Shown here one piece after another: positions 15,492 to 24,156 of a DNA stretch of 64,000 nt. Source of the stretch: Thermococcus sp. AM4 (lineage in GTDB: Archaea; Methanobacteriota_B; Thermococci; Thermococcales; Thermococcaceae); the NCBI RefSeq assembly GCF_000151205.2, contig NC_016051.1, forward strand, positions 1,550,001-1,614,000, in the 5' to 3' direction. The translations under genes and the position numbers were made by a program. The notes beneath the pieces are model-generated. The model saw only the letters and a program-made list of their open reading frames with translations. It was not told the origin of the DNA and ran no database searches. Position 1 is the stretch's first letter. The number at the start of each line of letters is the position of its first letter.

Positions 15492-18400
15492 TCAGGAGGA
15501 GTAGTGCCTCCTCGTCCAGAACTCCTTCTTCCTAAAGGGGTTCCAGTTCTTGAGTGGTCTGTAGTAGCCGATTATTCTGCTCCATATCTCGACGTTCTTG
15601 CTTCCACAGCGCGGGCAGTGGGTGTGCAGGCCCGTCGTTGAGTAGTTGCAGTCGTTGCAGACGGTTATTGCGGGAGTATAGCTCCAGTAGACGAGTTCCG
15701 TTCTCATGAGCCTCTTCGTGAGCTTTGCCAGGGCCCCGGGGTCCGGCTCTTCGCCGAGGAAGATGTGCATCATCACTCCCCCGGTGAAGCTCCTCTGGAT
15801 CTTCTCCTCAACCCTTATCCTGTCGGCCAGCTCCAGAGAGCCGTAGTAGGGCGCCACGCTGGTCGAGTAAATGGGGTTCTCCGGGTCGCTGAGGTACTCT
15901 TTCAGCTCCGGGAACTCGCGGAGGTCCTTTATGGCGAGCTTCGCCGCGGCGCTTTCACCGGGCACCTCTTCCACGTTCCAGGGCGTTCCGGTTTCCTTCA
16001 TCCACTCCCTTGCCTTTACAGTTGCGAACTCCACCATCTCCTTCATCAGCTCCGCCGCTCTCAGCCAGTCCTTCCTCGTCCCCTCCTCCCAGAGCTTCGG
16101 CTCGTTGAGGTAAATCGAGGCCGCTTCCGGAAGGCCGAGGATTCCGACGGTGTTGAAGTGGCTCCCCGGAAACTCCTCAAGGTAGAGGTGAATCATGCTG
16201 TACATGTGCCGGTAGGCGGTGATAAGCCTCACGTAGCGCTCCCTGAACCAGTCCGTTGTTCTTCTCACGACCTCGAGAACCCTCTCGTACTCCTCCCAGA
16301 ACTTATCGTCGTCTCCTCCGGCCTTAAGGGCGAGCTTGGGGAGGTTTACCGTTGTTACGTTCACCGAGCCGGTGACGTCGGGCATCGCCCAGAGTCCGCC
16401 GAAGCGCCCCCTTTCAAGCCTCTCCAGCGCTTCCTCCTCGGCGCTCTTCTCGGAGACACCGAAGGCAAAGGCCATCTCCGTCTTGTCGATGGCAATCCTG
16501 CAACAGTTGTGGGTAACAACTCCAGAGCTGTGGGTGAAGTAGTGAATACCCTCAACCTCCACGTCATAGAAAGTTCCCCCAACTTCTATCTCCTCTGCCT
16601 CTAAGACTGTAACCCACGCAAGGTTTCCACTCACACGGTGCTTTACTGCCTCACTAGGGCGCCCTATCTCCTCTCCCCAGCTACCCGGGAAGTAGACGAC
16701 AACAGAACCATCGCGATTCTCTCTGAAGTAGGCAGAGATTCCCGTTATTGCCGAGAGTGTTAGGACACCCTCGGCAAGCTCCCTGTTCTTTATGTGGAGC
16801 TCCCAAGCACCCTTTCTCCAATAGCCGTCGCTGTGCAAGAGGCCCTTCAGGAAGGCCCTTCTCACCTTTGCCGGAGCACGCCAGATTACTCCGGGAATCC
16901 TCTTCTCATGACTTAACCCGCTTACACCTTCATCATAGAGTGCCCTTGCGAGGTAAGCATCGTATATTCTCACGTAGGTTAAACTCTCCCAACGCGGGTC
17001 CCTCTTTACTTTAGGTTCTCTTCCAAGGACGTTTATCGAGAACTGCACGAGGAATTCCTTCACGTCCTTTTCCGCACTGTTTATGGAGAACTGTATTCCA
17101 CTGAGATAATATCCTTCCCTGTGCTTCTCCTCGCGGGTTCTTCTGGCCATGTCCGAGCTTCTTATAAACGTCCCGTCGCCATAGAACAGCCCCATGAAGT
17201 ATCCAAAGTCCTCGTTGACATCGATTTCACGCCCATCTTCGAGCTGAAGCTTTGCCTTTTCTCCTTCAATCTCAGTCAAAACTACCGGTATGCGATATGC
17301 ATATCCGCCGAGAGAACGCTTGGCTAACTCTTCAGCCTTCATGAGTCTGACACTGTTGTCATACTTGACCAATACGGGAATTGGATGGTCTGGGGATACC
17401 ACAAAGCTTCTCCCATCAGAAAGATGCACTCTGATGGCTTTCCCATACTCCTTTTTCAGGAACCGTTTAATAGGTTTCCATTCAACTTTTTCACCCTTCG
17501 GGTCAACGGCAAGAACCTCCACAGTATCTCTCACTCCATACCATTCTGCTCCATCATCCTCTCTGGACTCCAACTCACCGGCAAAGCGCTCGAAAAGCTC
17601 CTGTATGGGTGCAACTCCAATATCGCCGTTAGCACGGTAAAGAACATTCTCGTTCTCATACAGACACATCGCGTAGCTCGCGTCCGGGTCAACGACGTTC
17701 GTGTTCAGCCAGTAGAAGCTCCCGCGCTTCGACGCCGTCCCGAAGACCTCCTCAAATACCTCGGGGTCGTCCCAGAGCATCTTGGCAGTGACCATCAGCG
17801 TCGGAATCGGGAAGGTGAAGGGCTGGCCGAGCGCGTCCCCCTCGCGGAGAACCTCGGTTAAGGCTATGAAGAACTCTTTGGCTTCCCTCTCGTACTCGCC
17901 GAGCGGTTCGACCTTCTCTCCAGCGTAAACCGCGTGGTCGCCCTCGAGCATCTTTTTGGGAGCGTCGAGCGTTACGGTGAAGTTGGTGAAGGGAGTTTGA
18001 AGGCCTATTCTCGTGGGGTAGTTGAGGTTGTAAACCAGCCTTTGAATCTGCTGTCTGATTTTACGCCTGTCCAGGCTTTCTTTCCTTATGAACGGCCCAG
18101 CGTACCACTCGACCGAGCTCAAAGCCTGGGCACCGCTGAAGTAGTGCTGCATAGTAATGAGGTAGTTCGCTATGTGGTCGACGTAGGTGTCGAAGTGCCT
18201 GGCCGGCCGGGAGACAATCGTAGGCGTCTTGAGACCCTTTTCGAGTAGCCTCGCGGTGCTGTGGCCTGTGCAGTAGGGGATGTAGAGGCTGTAGGGGAGC
18301 TTGTGGATGTAAATGTCTCCAGAGAAGTGCGCCTCCCTGCCCTCCTTTGGGACGAGCGAGATGCTCTCCTTCAGGGATTCCTCCATCACGTAGGCGAAGA

Positions 18401-18497
18401 AGCCGGTCGGACCAGGGTAGCGGTTCGCATTCTCGAGAACGTCCAGACTGCTCCAGCCAGCGTACTCCTGAATGATGTCACGCTTTACCGTCTCCAT
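15492..18497 (-). CDS. nrdD: Anaerobic (class III) ribonucleoside-triphosphate reductase, intein-containing
   Basis: Makes deoxyribonucleotides without oxygen by glycyl-radical chemistry. The precursor is 1001 aa and is interrupted by a 387-aa intein; the spliced protein would be 614 aa. The extein junction is SYAM / CCRIAI, restoring the conserved active-site CC(R) motif. The C-terminus has the zinc site CNDCN...CPRCG and the glycyl radical segment RIIGYYRPL. I start it at the ATG at 18497, with GGTGGTTTGG before it; a GTG at 18506 is in frame. The intein sits exactly at an active-site cysteine, a typical location for homing endonuclease-bearing inteins. Confidence 0.95.
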   Translation of the reverse strand: METVKRDIIQEYAGWSSLDVLENANRYPGPTGFFAYVMEESLKESISLVPKEGREAHFSGDIYIHKLPYSLYIPYCTGHSTARLLEKGLKTPTIVSRPARHFDTYVDHIANYLITMQHYFSGAQALSSVEWYAGPFIRKESLDRRKIRQQIQRLVYNLNYPTRIGLQTPFTNFTVTLDAPKKMLEGDHAVYAGEKVEPLGEYEREAKEFFIALTEVLREGDALGQPFTFPIPTLMVTAKMLWDDPEVFEEVFGTASKRGSFYWLNTNVVDPDASYAMCLYENENVLYRANGDIGVAPIQELFERFAGELESREDDGAEWYGVRDTVEVLAVDPKGEKVEWKPIKRFLKKEYGKAIRVHLSDGRSFVVSPDHPIPVLVKYDNSVRLMKAEELAKRSLGGYAYRIPVVLTEIEGEKAKLQLEDGREIDVNEDFGYFMGLFYGDGTFIRSSDMARRTREEKHREGYYLSGIQFSINSAEKDVKEFLVQFSINVLGREPKVKRDPRWESLTYVRIYDAYLARALYDEGVSGLSHEKRIPGVIWRAPAKVRRAFLKGLLHSDGYWRKGAWELHIKNRELAEGVLTLSAITGISAYFRENRDGSVVVYFPGSWGEEIGRPSEAVKHRVSGNLAWVTVLEAEEIEVGGTFYDVEVEGIHYFTHSSGVVTHNCCRIAIDKTEMAFAFGVSEKSAEEEALERLERGRFGGLWAMPDVTGSVNVTTVNLPKLALKAGGDDDKFWEEYERVLEVVRRTTDWFRERYVRLITAYRHMYSMIHLYLEEFPGSHFNTVGILGLPEAASIYLNEPKLWEEGTRKDWLRAAELMKEMVEFATVKAREWMKETGTPWNVEEVPGESAAAKLAIKDLREFPELKEYLSDPENPIYSTSVAPYYGSLELADRIRVEEKIQRSFTGGVMMHIFLGEEPDPGALAKLTKRLMRTELVYWSYTPAITVCNDCNYSTTGLHTHCPRCGSKNVEIWSRIIGYYRPLKNWNPFRKKEFWTRRHYSS
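16506..17666 (-). mobile_element. Intein in NrdD (LAGLIDADG homing type)
   Basis: 387 residues in frame inside nrdD (residues 278-664). It starts with Cys (CLYENENVLYRANG) and ends in VVTHN, immediately before the +1 Cys of the host protein, so all nucleophiles for normal protein splicing are present. The block B-like region contains SFVVSPDHPIPV. Two LAGLIDADG-type motifs are visible, GYFMGLFYGDGTF and AFLKGLLHSDGYW, so the homing endonuclease looks intact. The DNA would be removed at protein level only. Confidence 0.92.
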
Positions 18498-18796
18498 CCA
18501 AACCACCTGGATAAATTATCCAACTGCGAAAACGGCGATGGAAGATATAACCATTCCCCTTGAACCGTCGGTCGTTTGTGCAACATTAAGGCGAACAATT
18601 GGGCCGCTGGACGAGATTGGAGGATTGTCTATGAACATGTGACTACCACACTGACGACGGGGATAGTGAAGAGAACGAATAGTGACGAATATTGGTCATT
18701 TAGACAGTATCATGTCACAAAATTCGACGTTTAGACACCAGGGTGTTGACCATATCTTTTTAACCCGTTCGGCCAACCGAAGGGCGGTGATGTGAA

Positions 18797-19819
18797 ATGG
18801 ATGTCAAAGAAGAGTGGGAGAAAGCTTTGGGCGAGAAGGACTGCGAGAAACTGCTCGAGCTCTTTGACGATTACATCGACTCGATAGAGACCGAGGAGGA
18901 GCTCAGGGAAGAGCTCAAGAGGCTCGGGGAAGTGGCGGTTCAGTGCGACGACCCCTACGACCTGCTCCACGAGATTGGACACGTTTACGCTCACCTCGAC
19001 GACGTCGAGAGCGCGATAGAGCTCTACAAGCAGGTCGTTGAGAGGAAGAAGGACGACCCCGAGGAGTACGCGACGGCGCTCTACTACCTCGCCGATGCCT
19101 ACGAGCACTTCGGAATGCCCGAGAAGGCGATAGAGACTTACCAGAAACTCCTCGAGCACGAGGAGAACGTCCTGAAGAACGACAGGGAGATAGCACTGAC
19201 CTTGGCGAACCTCGCGGTGAACTACGACGAGCTCGGCGAGACCGAGAAGGCCATAGAGCTGATGGAGCGTGCGAGAGAGATATTCGAGCGCATAAACGAC
19301 GAGAAGAACAGGCTCATAAGCCTCCTCGACTTGGCGCACTTCCACTACGAGCTCGGGGACTACGACATCGCCGAGGCGCTGATTAAGGAAGTCCTCAGGA
19401 ATCCGCGCGACGACGAGATTGAGATAAACGCCAAGCTTGTCGAGGCCGAGATTCACGCTGGCAGGGAAGACTACGACAAAGCCTTCAAGGCCCTCCGCGA
19501 GGCCCTGCTCAAGGCAATCAACGTGAGCGATGATATATTCGGCGTCGTTTTCGACACGCTGGTTGACTTCATCGAGGGGCTGTTCAACGAGAACGCCTAC
19601 GACACGATAGCAAAGAACATGGAGGCCTTTGCCGAGCTCTTCGAGGACGACACAAGGCATTTCTTCAGGGCGATAGCCGAGCTGGCGCGCTGGCGCGCCG
19701 GAGACGAGGAAGCCAAGGCTCGCTTCGACGAGCTTTACGCGAAGGTGGAAAACGAGGAGCTCCGCTCGATACTCGACGAGTGGAAGAGGCCGAAGCTGAG
19801 CCTGAGTTTGGGGCTTTGA
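18797..19819 (+). CDS. TPR-repeat protein
   Basis: 340 aa, strongly acidic, made almost wholly of helical tetratricopeptide repeats: phrases such as YATALYYLADAYEHFGMPEKAIETYQKLLE, ALTLANLAVNYDELGETEKAIELMERAREIFE and ISLLDLAHFHYELGDYDIAEALIKEVL give at least five 34-residue repeats with the W/L-G-A-P spacing. There is no signal peptide or catalytic motif, so it is likely a cytoplasmic protein-protein adaptor. The ATG follows GGTGATGTGAA; TATA-like ATCTTTTTAA lies at about 18749. Partner unknown. A long open frame on the opposite strand here is a codon-bias artefact. Confidence 0.85.
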   Translation: MDVKEEWEKALGEKDCEKLLELFDDYIDSIETEEELREELKRLGEVAVQCDDPYDLLHEIGHVYAHLDDVESAIELYKQVVERKKDDPEEYATALYYLADAYEHFGMPEKAIETYQKLLEHEENVLKNDREIALTLANLAVNYDELGETEKAIELMERAREIFERINDEKNRLISLLDLAHFHYELGDYDIAEALIKEVLRNPRDDEIEINAKLVEAEIHAGREDYDKAFKALREALLKAINVSDDIFGVVFDTLVDFIEGLFNENAYDTIAKNMEAFAELFEDDTRHFFRAIAELARWRAGDEEAKARFDELYAKVENEELRSILDEWKRPKLSLSLGL

Positions 19820-19926
19820 GCCCTCTGTTCTTCTCTCAATCTGTCCGTTGCATACGAGTTCAGAATCTATAGATGTTATATTTGGTACACCAATAGAAGG
19901 GCAAGAATGTTTAATAAGCAGATGAA

Positions 19927-19941
19927 GAGGGCAAAGCCCTC
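19927..19941 (-). terminator. Possible hairpin terminator after the EF-1beta gene
   Basis: GAGGGC-AAA-GCCCTC, a perfect 6-bp stem that overlaps the stop codon of the EF-1beta gene. It lies in the short region between the convergent TPR and EF-1beta genes. Archaeal terminators depend mainly on T-runs and none follows closely, so this may equally be an mRNA end-stabilising hairpin. Confidence 0.35.
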
Positions 19942-20215
19942 AAATCCTCGAAACGGTCTCGACCTCGGCGCTCTCGACGTTCTCAACCTGCCTGAAGGCC
20001 TCGAGAACCTGGTCGAGGTCGTAACCTTCTTCGTCCTTAGCTAGGACGTAGAACTTGAGGGCGACGAGACCGAAGGCTATGGGCTCGCGCTCGACCTTTG
20101 CCAGGCCGAACTTCTCGGGAAGAGCCTCCTTGAGCTTTGCCTCGAGCTCGTCGAGGTTGACCTCGGGGTCGGTCGGCATGACCTTAACAACCGCAACCAT
20201 ATTGTAGTCGCTCAT
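19940..20215 (-). CDS. ef1b: Translation elongation factor 1-beta (aEF-1beta)
   Basis: 91 aa. Archaeal EF-1beta promotes exchange of GDP for GTP on EF-1alpha. The compact alpha/beta fold of the family is recognisable from MVAVVKVMPTDPEVNLDELEAKLK, the central FGLAKVEREPIAFGLVALK and the end VLEAFRQVENVESAEVETVSRI. The ATG at 20215 follows GGAGGTGGAAAAG. The zinc-ribbon gene lies 17 bp upstream on the same strand, a conserved pair in Thermococcales, so the two are probably co-transcribed. Confidence 0.95.
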   Translation of the reverse strand: MSDYNMVAVVKVMPTDPEVNLDELEAKLKEALPEKFGLAKVEREPIAFGLVALKFYVLAKDEEGYDLDQVLEAFRQVENVESAEVETVSRI

Positions 20216-20232
20216 CTTTTCCACCTCCTAAT

Positions 20233-20412
20233 TCACGGCCCCTCCCATCCGCACTTGGGGCACTTGTATGGGACGCTCAAAACCCTGCAGGATTCGCAGC
20301 GCCAGATGATAGCTTCGCCGCAGTTCGGGCAGACGAAGTGGGTGGCGTGCTCCCTAGGGGTTATCTCCTTTCCGCATGAGGTGCATACGGGTATCTCGAA
20401 CTTCATCTCCAC
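20233..20412 (-). CDS. Small zinc-ribbon nucleic-acid-binding protein (COG2888 type)
   Basis: 59 aa with four CxxC knuckles: CTSC, CPNC, CESC and CPKC, i.e. two zinc sites. The sequence [23 protein letters not shown]...[14 protein letters not shown] matches the archaeal Zn-ribbon RNA-binding family of COG2888 that sits beside EF-1beta. I start it at a GTG at 20412 (GTG GAG ATG AAG) because GGAGGTG lies six bases before; the ATG at 20406 is the alternative. Function in translation is an inference from the gene pairing. Confidence 0.85.
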   Translation of the reverse strand: MEMKFEIPVCTSCGKEITPREHATHFVCPNCGEAIIWRCESCRVLSVPYKCPKCGWEGP

Positions 20413-20551
20413 TGCGAACACCTCCAAGAAAGGTGGTTTTTGCCCACTGGTCACCGTTTCAAGGTATCTTTTATAAATCTTTCGAAAGGGCTCAGAAAAC
20501 CTCGCGTCATCATAAAATCAGAAAGGAGAACGCCAATCATCGCCCTCTTCT

Positions 20552-21004
20552 TCAGATCTCCTCCTTGACCGAGACGAACGAAACCATCGTGACCGTTTGA
20601 CCGATTCCCTTTATCTCCCTTAGTTTATCGATGACGATCTTTCCTATCTCCTCCGAGTTCTTTGCCCTGACCTTTATCAGCAGATCCCATTCTCCGGTGA
20701 TTATGTGCACCTCGTAAACCCCGTCGAGCGTTGCAACGCGTTTGGCCACTTCCCTCTGGTTTATCCCCGATTCGGGGTCGTACCTTGCCAGTATGAAGGC
20801 GGTTGTACCGAGGTCGAGCTTCTTGTAGTTGGGCTTTATGGTGAACTTCTCTATAACTCCCTCCTCGACGAGCTTCTTTATCCTGTAGTGCACGGTTGTC
20901 CTCGGTATGCCGATCTTTTTGCTCAGGGCCGCTATGTTCTCCCTGGCGTTCTTCCTTAACTCTTCGAGCAACTTCATGTCTATGTCATCGAGCAGTCCGG
21001 GCAT
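20552..21004 (-). CDS. Lrp/AsnC-family transcription regulator
   Basis: 150 aa. N-terminal helix-turn-helix (LLDDIDMKLLEELRKNARENIAALSKKIGIPRTTVHYRIKKLVEEGVIEKF) followed by a RAM ligand-binding/dimerisation domain (FILARYDPESGINQREVAKRVATLDGVYEVHIITGEWDLLIKVRAKN). I start it at the ATG at 21004; a longer open frame upstream runs into the neighbouring XTP-pyrophosphatase gene and has no family similarity. Such proteins respond to amino acids or nucleotides; the ligand and targets are not visible. Confidence 0.9.
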   Translation of the reverse strand: MPGLLDDIDMKLLEELRKNARENIAALSKKIGIPRTTVHYRIKKLVEEGVIEKFTIKPNYKKLDLGTTAFILARYDPESGINQREVAKRVATLDGVYEVHIITGEWDLLIKVRAKNSEEIGKIVIDKLREIKGIGQTVTMVSFVSVKEEI

Positions 21005-21062
21005 TCCCTTACCCTCCCCGTCATCCGTACAACTTAAACCTTTGTATCTTGGTCGCCCTTTG

Positions 21063-21617
21063 TTATTTAAGGTTTTCTTTGAGCCAAGTGGCAAAGGCCC
21101 TCAGGGCCCTTCCCCTGTGGGAGATCTCGTTCTTCTCCTCCGTTGTCATTTCGGCAAAAGTTCTGTCAAAGCCCTCCGGCTTAAATATGGGATCGAACCC
21201 AAAGCCGCCGCTTCCCCGGGCTTCTTCTGTTATCTCACCGTCTACCCTGCCGGTGAAGATGTGAAGCTCACCGTCCCAGTAAGCGATGACGCTCTTGAAG
21301 TAAGCTCTTCTGTTGCTTTCGCCCTCAAGGAGCTTGAGGATTCCATTGTAGCCAAGGGTCTTGTAAACGTAGGCGGAGTAAACACCGGGGAAGCCCTTGA
21401 GTGCCTCTACGAAGAGACCTGAGTCGTCGAGGAAAAAGGGCCCCTCCGTTCTTTCGGCCAGCCACTCTGCCCCGTATTCTGCGACCTCCTCGAGGGTATC
21501 CGCCTGTATCTCAGGGTAGGCGATGGAGAGCTGGTATACTTCAACGCCGAGCGGTTCGAAGTATTTTTTGGCCTCCTCAACTTTGCCGGGATTGGAGGTA
21601 ATAAAGGCGAGCCTCAT
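21063..21617 (-). CDS. XTP/dITP pyrophosphatase (HAM1/RdgB family)
   Basis: Removes non-canonical purine triphosphates (XTP, ITP, dITP) from the nucleotide pool. 184 aa. The family signature is complete: [16 protein letters not shown] at the N-terminus, [24 protein letters not shown], and [35 protein letters not shown] near the C-terminus, containing the metal and base-binding residues. It precedes the Lrp gene by 58 bp on the same strand. Confidence 0.95.
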   Translation of the reverse strand: MRLAFITSNPGKVEEAKKYFEPLGVEVYQLSIAYPEIQADTLEEVAEYGAEWLAERTEGPFFLDDSGLFVEALKGFPGVYSAYVYKTLGYNGILKLLEGESNRRAYFKSVIAYWDGELHIFTGRVDGEITEEARGSGGFGFDPIFKPEGFDRTFAEMTTEEKNEISHRGRALRAFATWLKENLK

Positions 21618-21657
21618 TCAACCACCGAAGAATAGAGGGAAAGGGGCGTTAAAAGGT

Positions 21658-22146
21658 TTAGTCAATCGTGTACCCTATCTTCTCAACGAGCTCCCTGCGC
21701 TCCCTCTTCTGCTCCTCGGTCTCTATCTTGTTCGCCGCTTTGCCGTCCACTATGCCGAGGACGCTCCGTCCGAGGTCGGTCTCTGCGACGATGACCTGGA
21801 ACGGGTTCTCACTGGCCCCATAAACCATTGCCACCGCGGGGTGGTTCTTGACGGTGTTCAGGACGTTAATCGGGAAGGCGTTCTTCATGAGGATCACGAA
21901 GACGTGCCCCGCGCCGATTTTCACGGCGTTCTTCGCTGCCAACTCCTCAAGCTCCTTGTCGTTTCCGGTGTAGCGCGTGAGCTGCGGTTTTGCTTCGTTC
22001 ATGGCTATTCCGAACTTTATTCCCGGAACGGCCGTGAGAAGGGCCCTGGCAAGGTCATCGACCGTGAATATAGAGAAGTTGCCTTGTCCGATGATGACCT
22101 CCACTCCCTCGGGCTTTTCAACGTCAACCACTTCTATCTTCACCAT
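21658..22146 (-). CDS. Adenosine-specific kinase family protein (COG1839)
   Basis: 162 aa. The whole length matches the 'adenosine-specific kinase' family (Adenosine_kin, COG1839) found in archaea and thermophilic bacteria; markers are IIGQGNFSIFTVDDLARALL, FGIAMNEAKPQLTRYTGND, GAGHVFVILMKNAFPINVLN and MVYGASENPFQVIVAET. The family was named from a structure with bound adenosine, and its true reaction is poorly tested. A GGTGATGAAAG site precedes the ATG. It sits back to back with the regulator gene at 22203. Confidence 0.88.
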   Translation of the reverse strand: MVKIEVVDVEKPEGVEVIIGQGNFSIFTVDDLARALLTAVPGIKFGIAMNEAKPQLTRYTGNDKELEELAAKNAVKIGAGHVFVILMKNAFPINVLNTVKNHPAVAMVYGASENPFQVIVAETDLGRSVLGIVDGKAANKIETEEQKRERRELVEKIGYTID

Positions 22147-22202
22147 CTTTCATCACCGATAAAGATTTAATGCCCATCGATTTAACTTTTTCGTGATCGA
22201 GC

Positions 22203-23117
22203 ATGCAGGATGTCAATCCTGATGAGATAGAACTGCTCGTTGAGTTGTTGAGTAAGTACCCCCTTGAAAGCCTGAAGAAGATAGCCCAACTTGAGGGGCT
22301 GGACTATCACAGGCTCACTCGAATCTATGACAAGTATTACGGCAAGTACGTCTTCGTTAACGCCATATACGATATCAAAAAGCTCGGCCTGAAAAGCTAC
22401 ATCGCTTACCTCTCAGTCCCCAGGGAGCGACTACGTGAGGTCGCCCTGAGGATGAAACAAAACCCCTTCATCGTCGACATCACCGCGATGTTCGGCTTCA
22501 AGAATGGAATCACGGCGATAGTTTACGTCCCCAAGGAACAGGTGGATCTTCTCGATCAGGTCATGGAGAAGTACTCCGACGATTACGAGTACTACGAGGT
22601 TCGGGCTTATCCCCCCTCCGGCGACGACAACTTCGGGGAGTGGAACCTTCCGTACCAGTACGCCATCTTGATGGACATCCTCAAGTGGGACGCAAGGACA
22701 CCCCTCTCGGAAATAGCGAGGGAGCTTGGGAAGAGCAGGCCAACGGTACGCTTTATGATCAGAACGCTCCAGCACAGGGGCATTTTGCTCGGTTACATGG
22801 CAACCATCGAGAACACGGAGCACGACCGGGGTGTGACTGGAATAACGAGCGAGCTAAACGAGGAGGTCCTTGAGAAGTTCAAGGATTACGAGATAAACGT
22901 CGGCGTGCTCCTTGGCAGGGGGTATCTCCTCGAGTGGTACTTTTCCTCCAAGGAGGACCTGGCCCAGAAGCTCTTCGAGTTCAGCAGTTACGTGGAGCAG
23001 CTTGGCATTGAGTACTTCGACCTCCTTGAGGACATAAAGAACCTCTACCCCAAGCAGAGGTTCAGGAGGATGGTAAGAAAGGACGGCAAGGGCTATCGCT
23101 CAATACTCGAGTTTTAG
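22203..23117 (+). CDS. Two-domain Lrp/AsnC-like transcription regulator
   Basis: 304 aa. It has an N-terminal region with weak helix-turn-helix character (ESLKKIAQLEGLDYHRLTRIYDKY), a RAM-like domain (KSYIAYLSVPRERLREVALRMKQNPFIVDITAMFGFKNG), then a second clear helix-turn-helix (ILMDILKWDARTPLSEIARELGKSRPTVRFMIRTLQHRGIL) and a final effector-like domain. Such duplicated Lrp-like regulators are common in Thermococcales. It ends 4 bp inside the convergent radical SAM-like gene. TATA-like CGATTTAACT at 22178-22187. No target is known. Confidence 0.85.
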   Translation: MQDVNPDEIELLVELLSKYPLESLKKIAQLEGLDYHRLTRIYDKYYGKYVFVNAIYDIKKLGLKSYIAYLSVPRERLREVALRMKQNPFIVDITAMFGFKNGITAIVYVPKEQVDLLDQVMEKYSDDYEYYEVRAYPPSGDDNFGEWNLPYQYAILMDILKWDARTPLSEIARELGKSRPTVRFMIRTLQHRGILLGYMATIENTEHDRGVTGITSELNEEVLEKFKDYEINVGVLLGRGYLLEWYFSSKEDLAQKLFEFSSYVEQLGIEYFDLLEDIKNLYPKQRFRRMVRKDGKGYRSILEF

Positions 23118-24061
23118 AGCAATGGACAGTACTCGATCCCCCTGATGTCACCGCTGGCCTGGTACTCAAGGGCCCTGCAGTCGTGGCAGATGTACCTCAG
23201 CGGGCAGGTTGAACAGCCCTCCACCTTGTCCTTCGTCATTGTCCAGAACTCCCTGAGCTTTTTGCTCTTTCCAACGATCCACTTGAAGCTCTTTTCCCTG
23301 AGGTCACCTACGACCATGTTCCTGAGGAGCGGGCACGGAAGGACGAAGCCATCGGCGCTGACCGCAACGGTGCCGGCCAGACAGTCGTGGTACTTGCTCG
23401 TGGTCGGGTTGTTTATCTTCCTGAGCTCTATCGTGTTGAAGTCAAGGTACCTGAGGGATCTCGGGTAGAGAACGTCTATGTACGCCTTGAAGTCACCGTC
23501 TCCTTTAACCTTCTGGATGAACTCCTTTGCCTCGTTCACCCTATCGGGAGTTACCAGAACCAGAACGCCCCGGATCCAGAGCCTCATGGCGGCGGAGATT
23601 ATGGCCTCGGGGTCGTATTCGAGCTCCGCTATGTACTCCACACCGTCGATCGGGCGGATTTTCTCAACGTCCTCAAAGAGGAAGACCGCCCTTATCTCCT
23701 CGATGCCGACCCTGAAGGCCATCTCAACTGCCTCGTTGAGCTCCTCGGGGGAGTCGTAGTTGGTGATCCAGACCTCGGTTCCGCCCATGGACTTGAAGTC
23801 CCTGAGGATCTTCTCTATCTCCTCCCTCTCGAGCTTTCTCCTTCTTAGGATGAAGCTGTTGTTTCCGAGGCATCCTATTGAGCGTGGAATCCCGTAGAGT
23901 TCATTGAACCTTCCCTTACCGGCACCGAGCTGGAGGATGAGCCTCTCAACGCTTCCGGCGTGGGGCGTTTCGCTCCAGGGGGGCTTTCCAACGACTATTT
24001 CTTCAGCCCTCGGTTTGATCTCCTGGGTAACTATGGTCCCAACCTTCGCGATCTCCTCCAT
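23114..24061 (-). CDS. Radical SAM/SPASM-like protein lacking the SAM cluster cysteines
   Basis: 315 aa. The central part has the strand/helix order of a radical SAM barrel (GGTEVWITNYDSPEELNEAVEMAFRVGIEEIRAVFLFED...). The C-terminus is rich in cysteine and looks like a SPASM auxiliary-cluster domain: DCLAGTVAVSADGFVLPCPLL, then CSTCPLRYICHDC and EYCPLL. At the place where CX3CX2C is expected, only GCLGNNSF (C64) is found, so the SAM-binding cluster appears lost. The ATG at 24061 is chosen because GGTGGTGTTG precedes it. It may keep a structural, regulatory or electron-transfer role. Confidence 0.72.
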   Translation of the reverse strand: MEEIAKVGTIVTQEIKPRAEEIVVGKPPWSETPHAGSVERLILQLGAGKGRFNELYGIPRSIGCLGNNSFILRRRKLEREEIEKILRDFKSMGGTEVWITNYDSPEELNEAVEMAFRVGIEEIRAVFLFEDVEKIRPIDGVEYIAELEYDPEAIISAAMRLWIRGVLVLVTPDRVNEAKEFIQKVKGDGDFKAYIDVLYPRSLRYLDFNTIELRKINNPTTSKYHDCLAGTVAVSADGFVLPCPLLRNMVVGDLREKSFKWIVGKSKKLREFWTMTKDKVEGCSTCPLRYICHDCRALEYQASGDIRGIEYCPLL

Positions 24062-24156
24062 CAACACCACCGTAGAATGGTACGCGCCCAACGGTTATAT
24101 ACTTTTTCTATGCAGATTTCGCACACCACTGAAAGTAGTCAGCAAAAAGTGGAAAA

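Noticed and set aside
18498-18796. Small RNA or extra gene between nrdD and the TPR gene
   Set aside because: No open frame of note, no C/D or H/ACA box pair, only the TATA-like element for the TPR gene at about 18749.
18731-19660. 309-codon open frame antisense to the TPR gene
   Set aside because: Product rich in Val, Leu and Glu in a pattern that mirrors the acidic TPR codons; the plus-strand gene has clear repeats.
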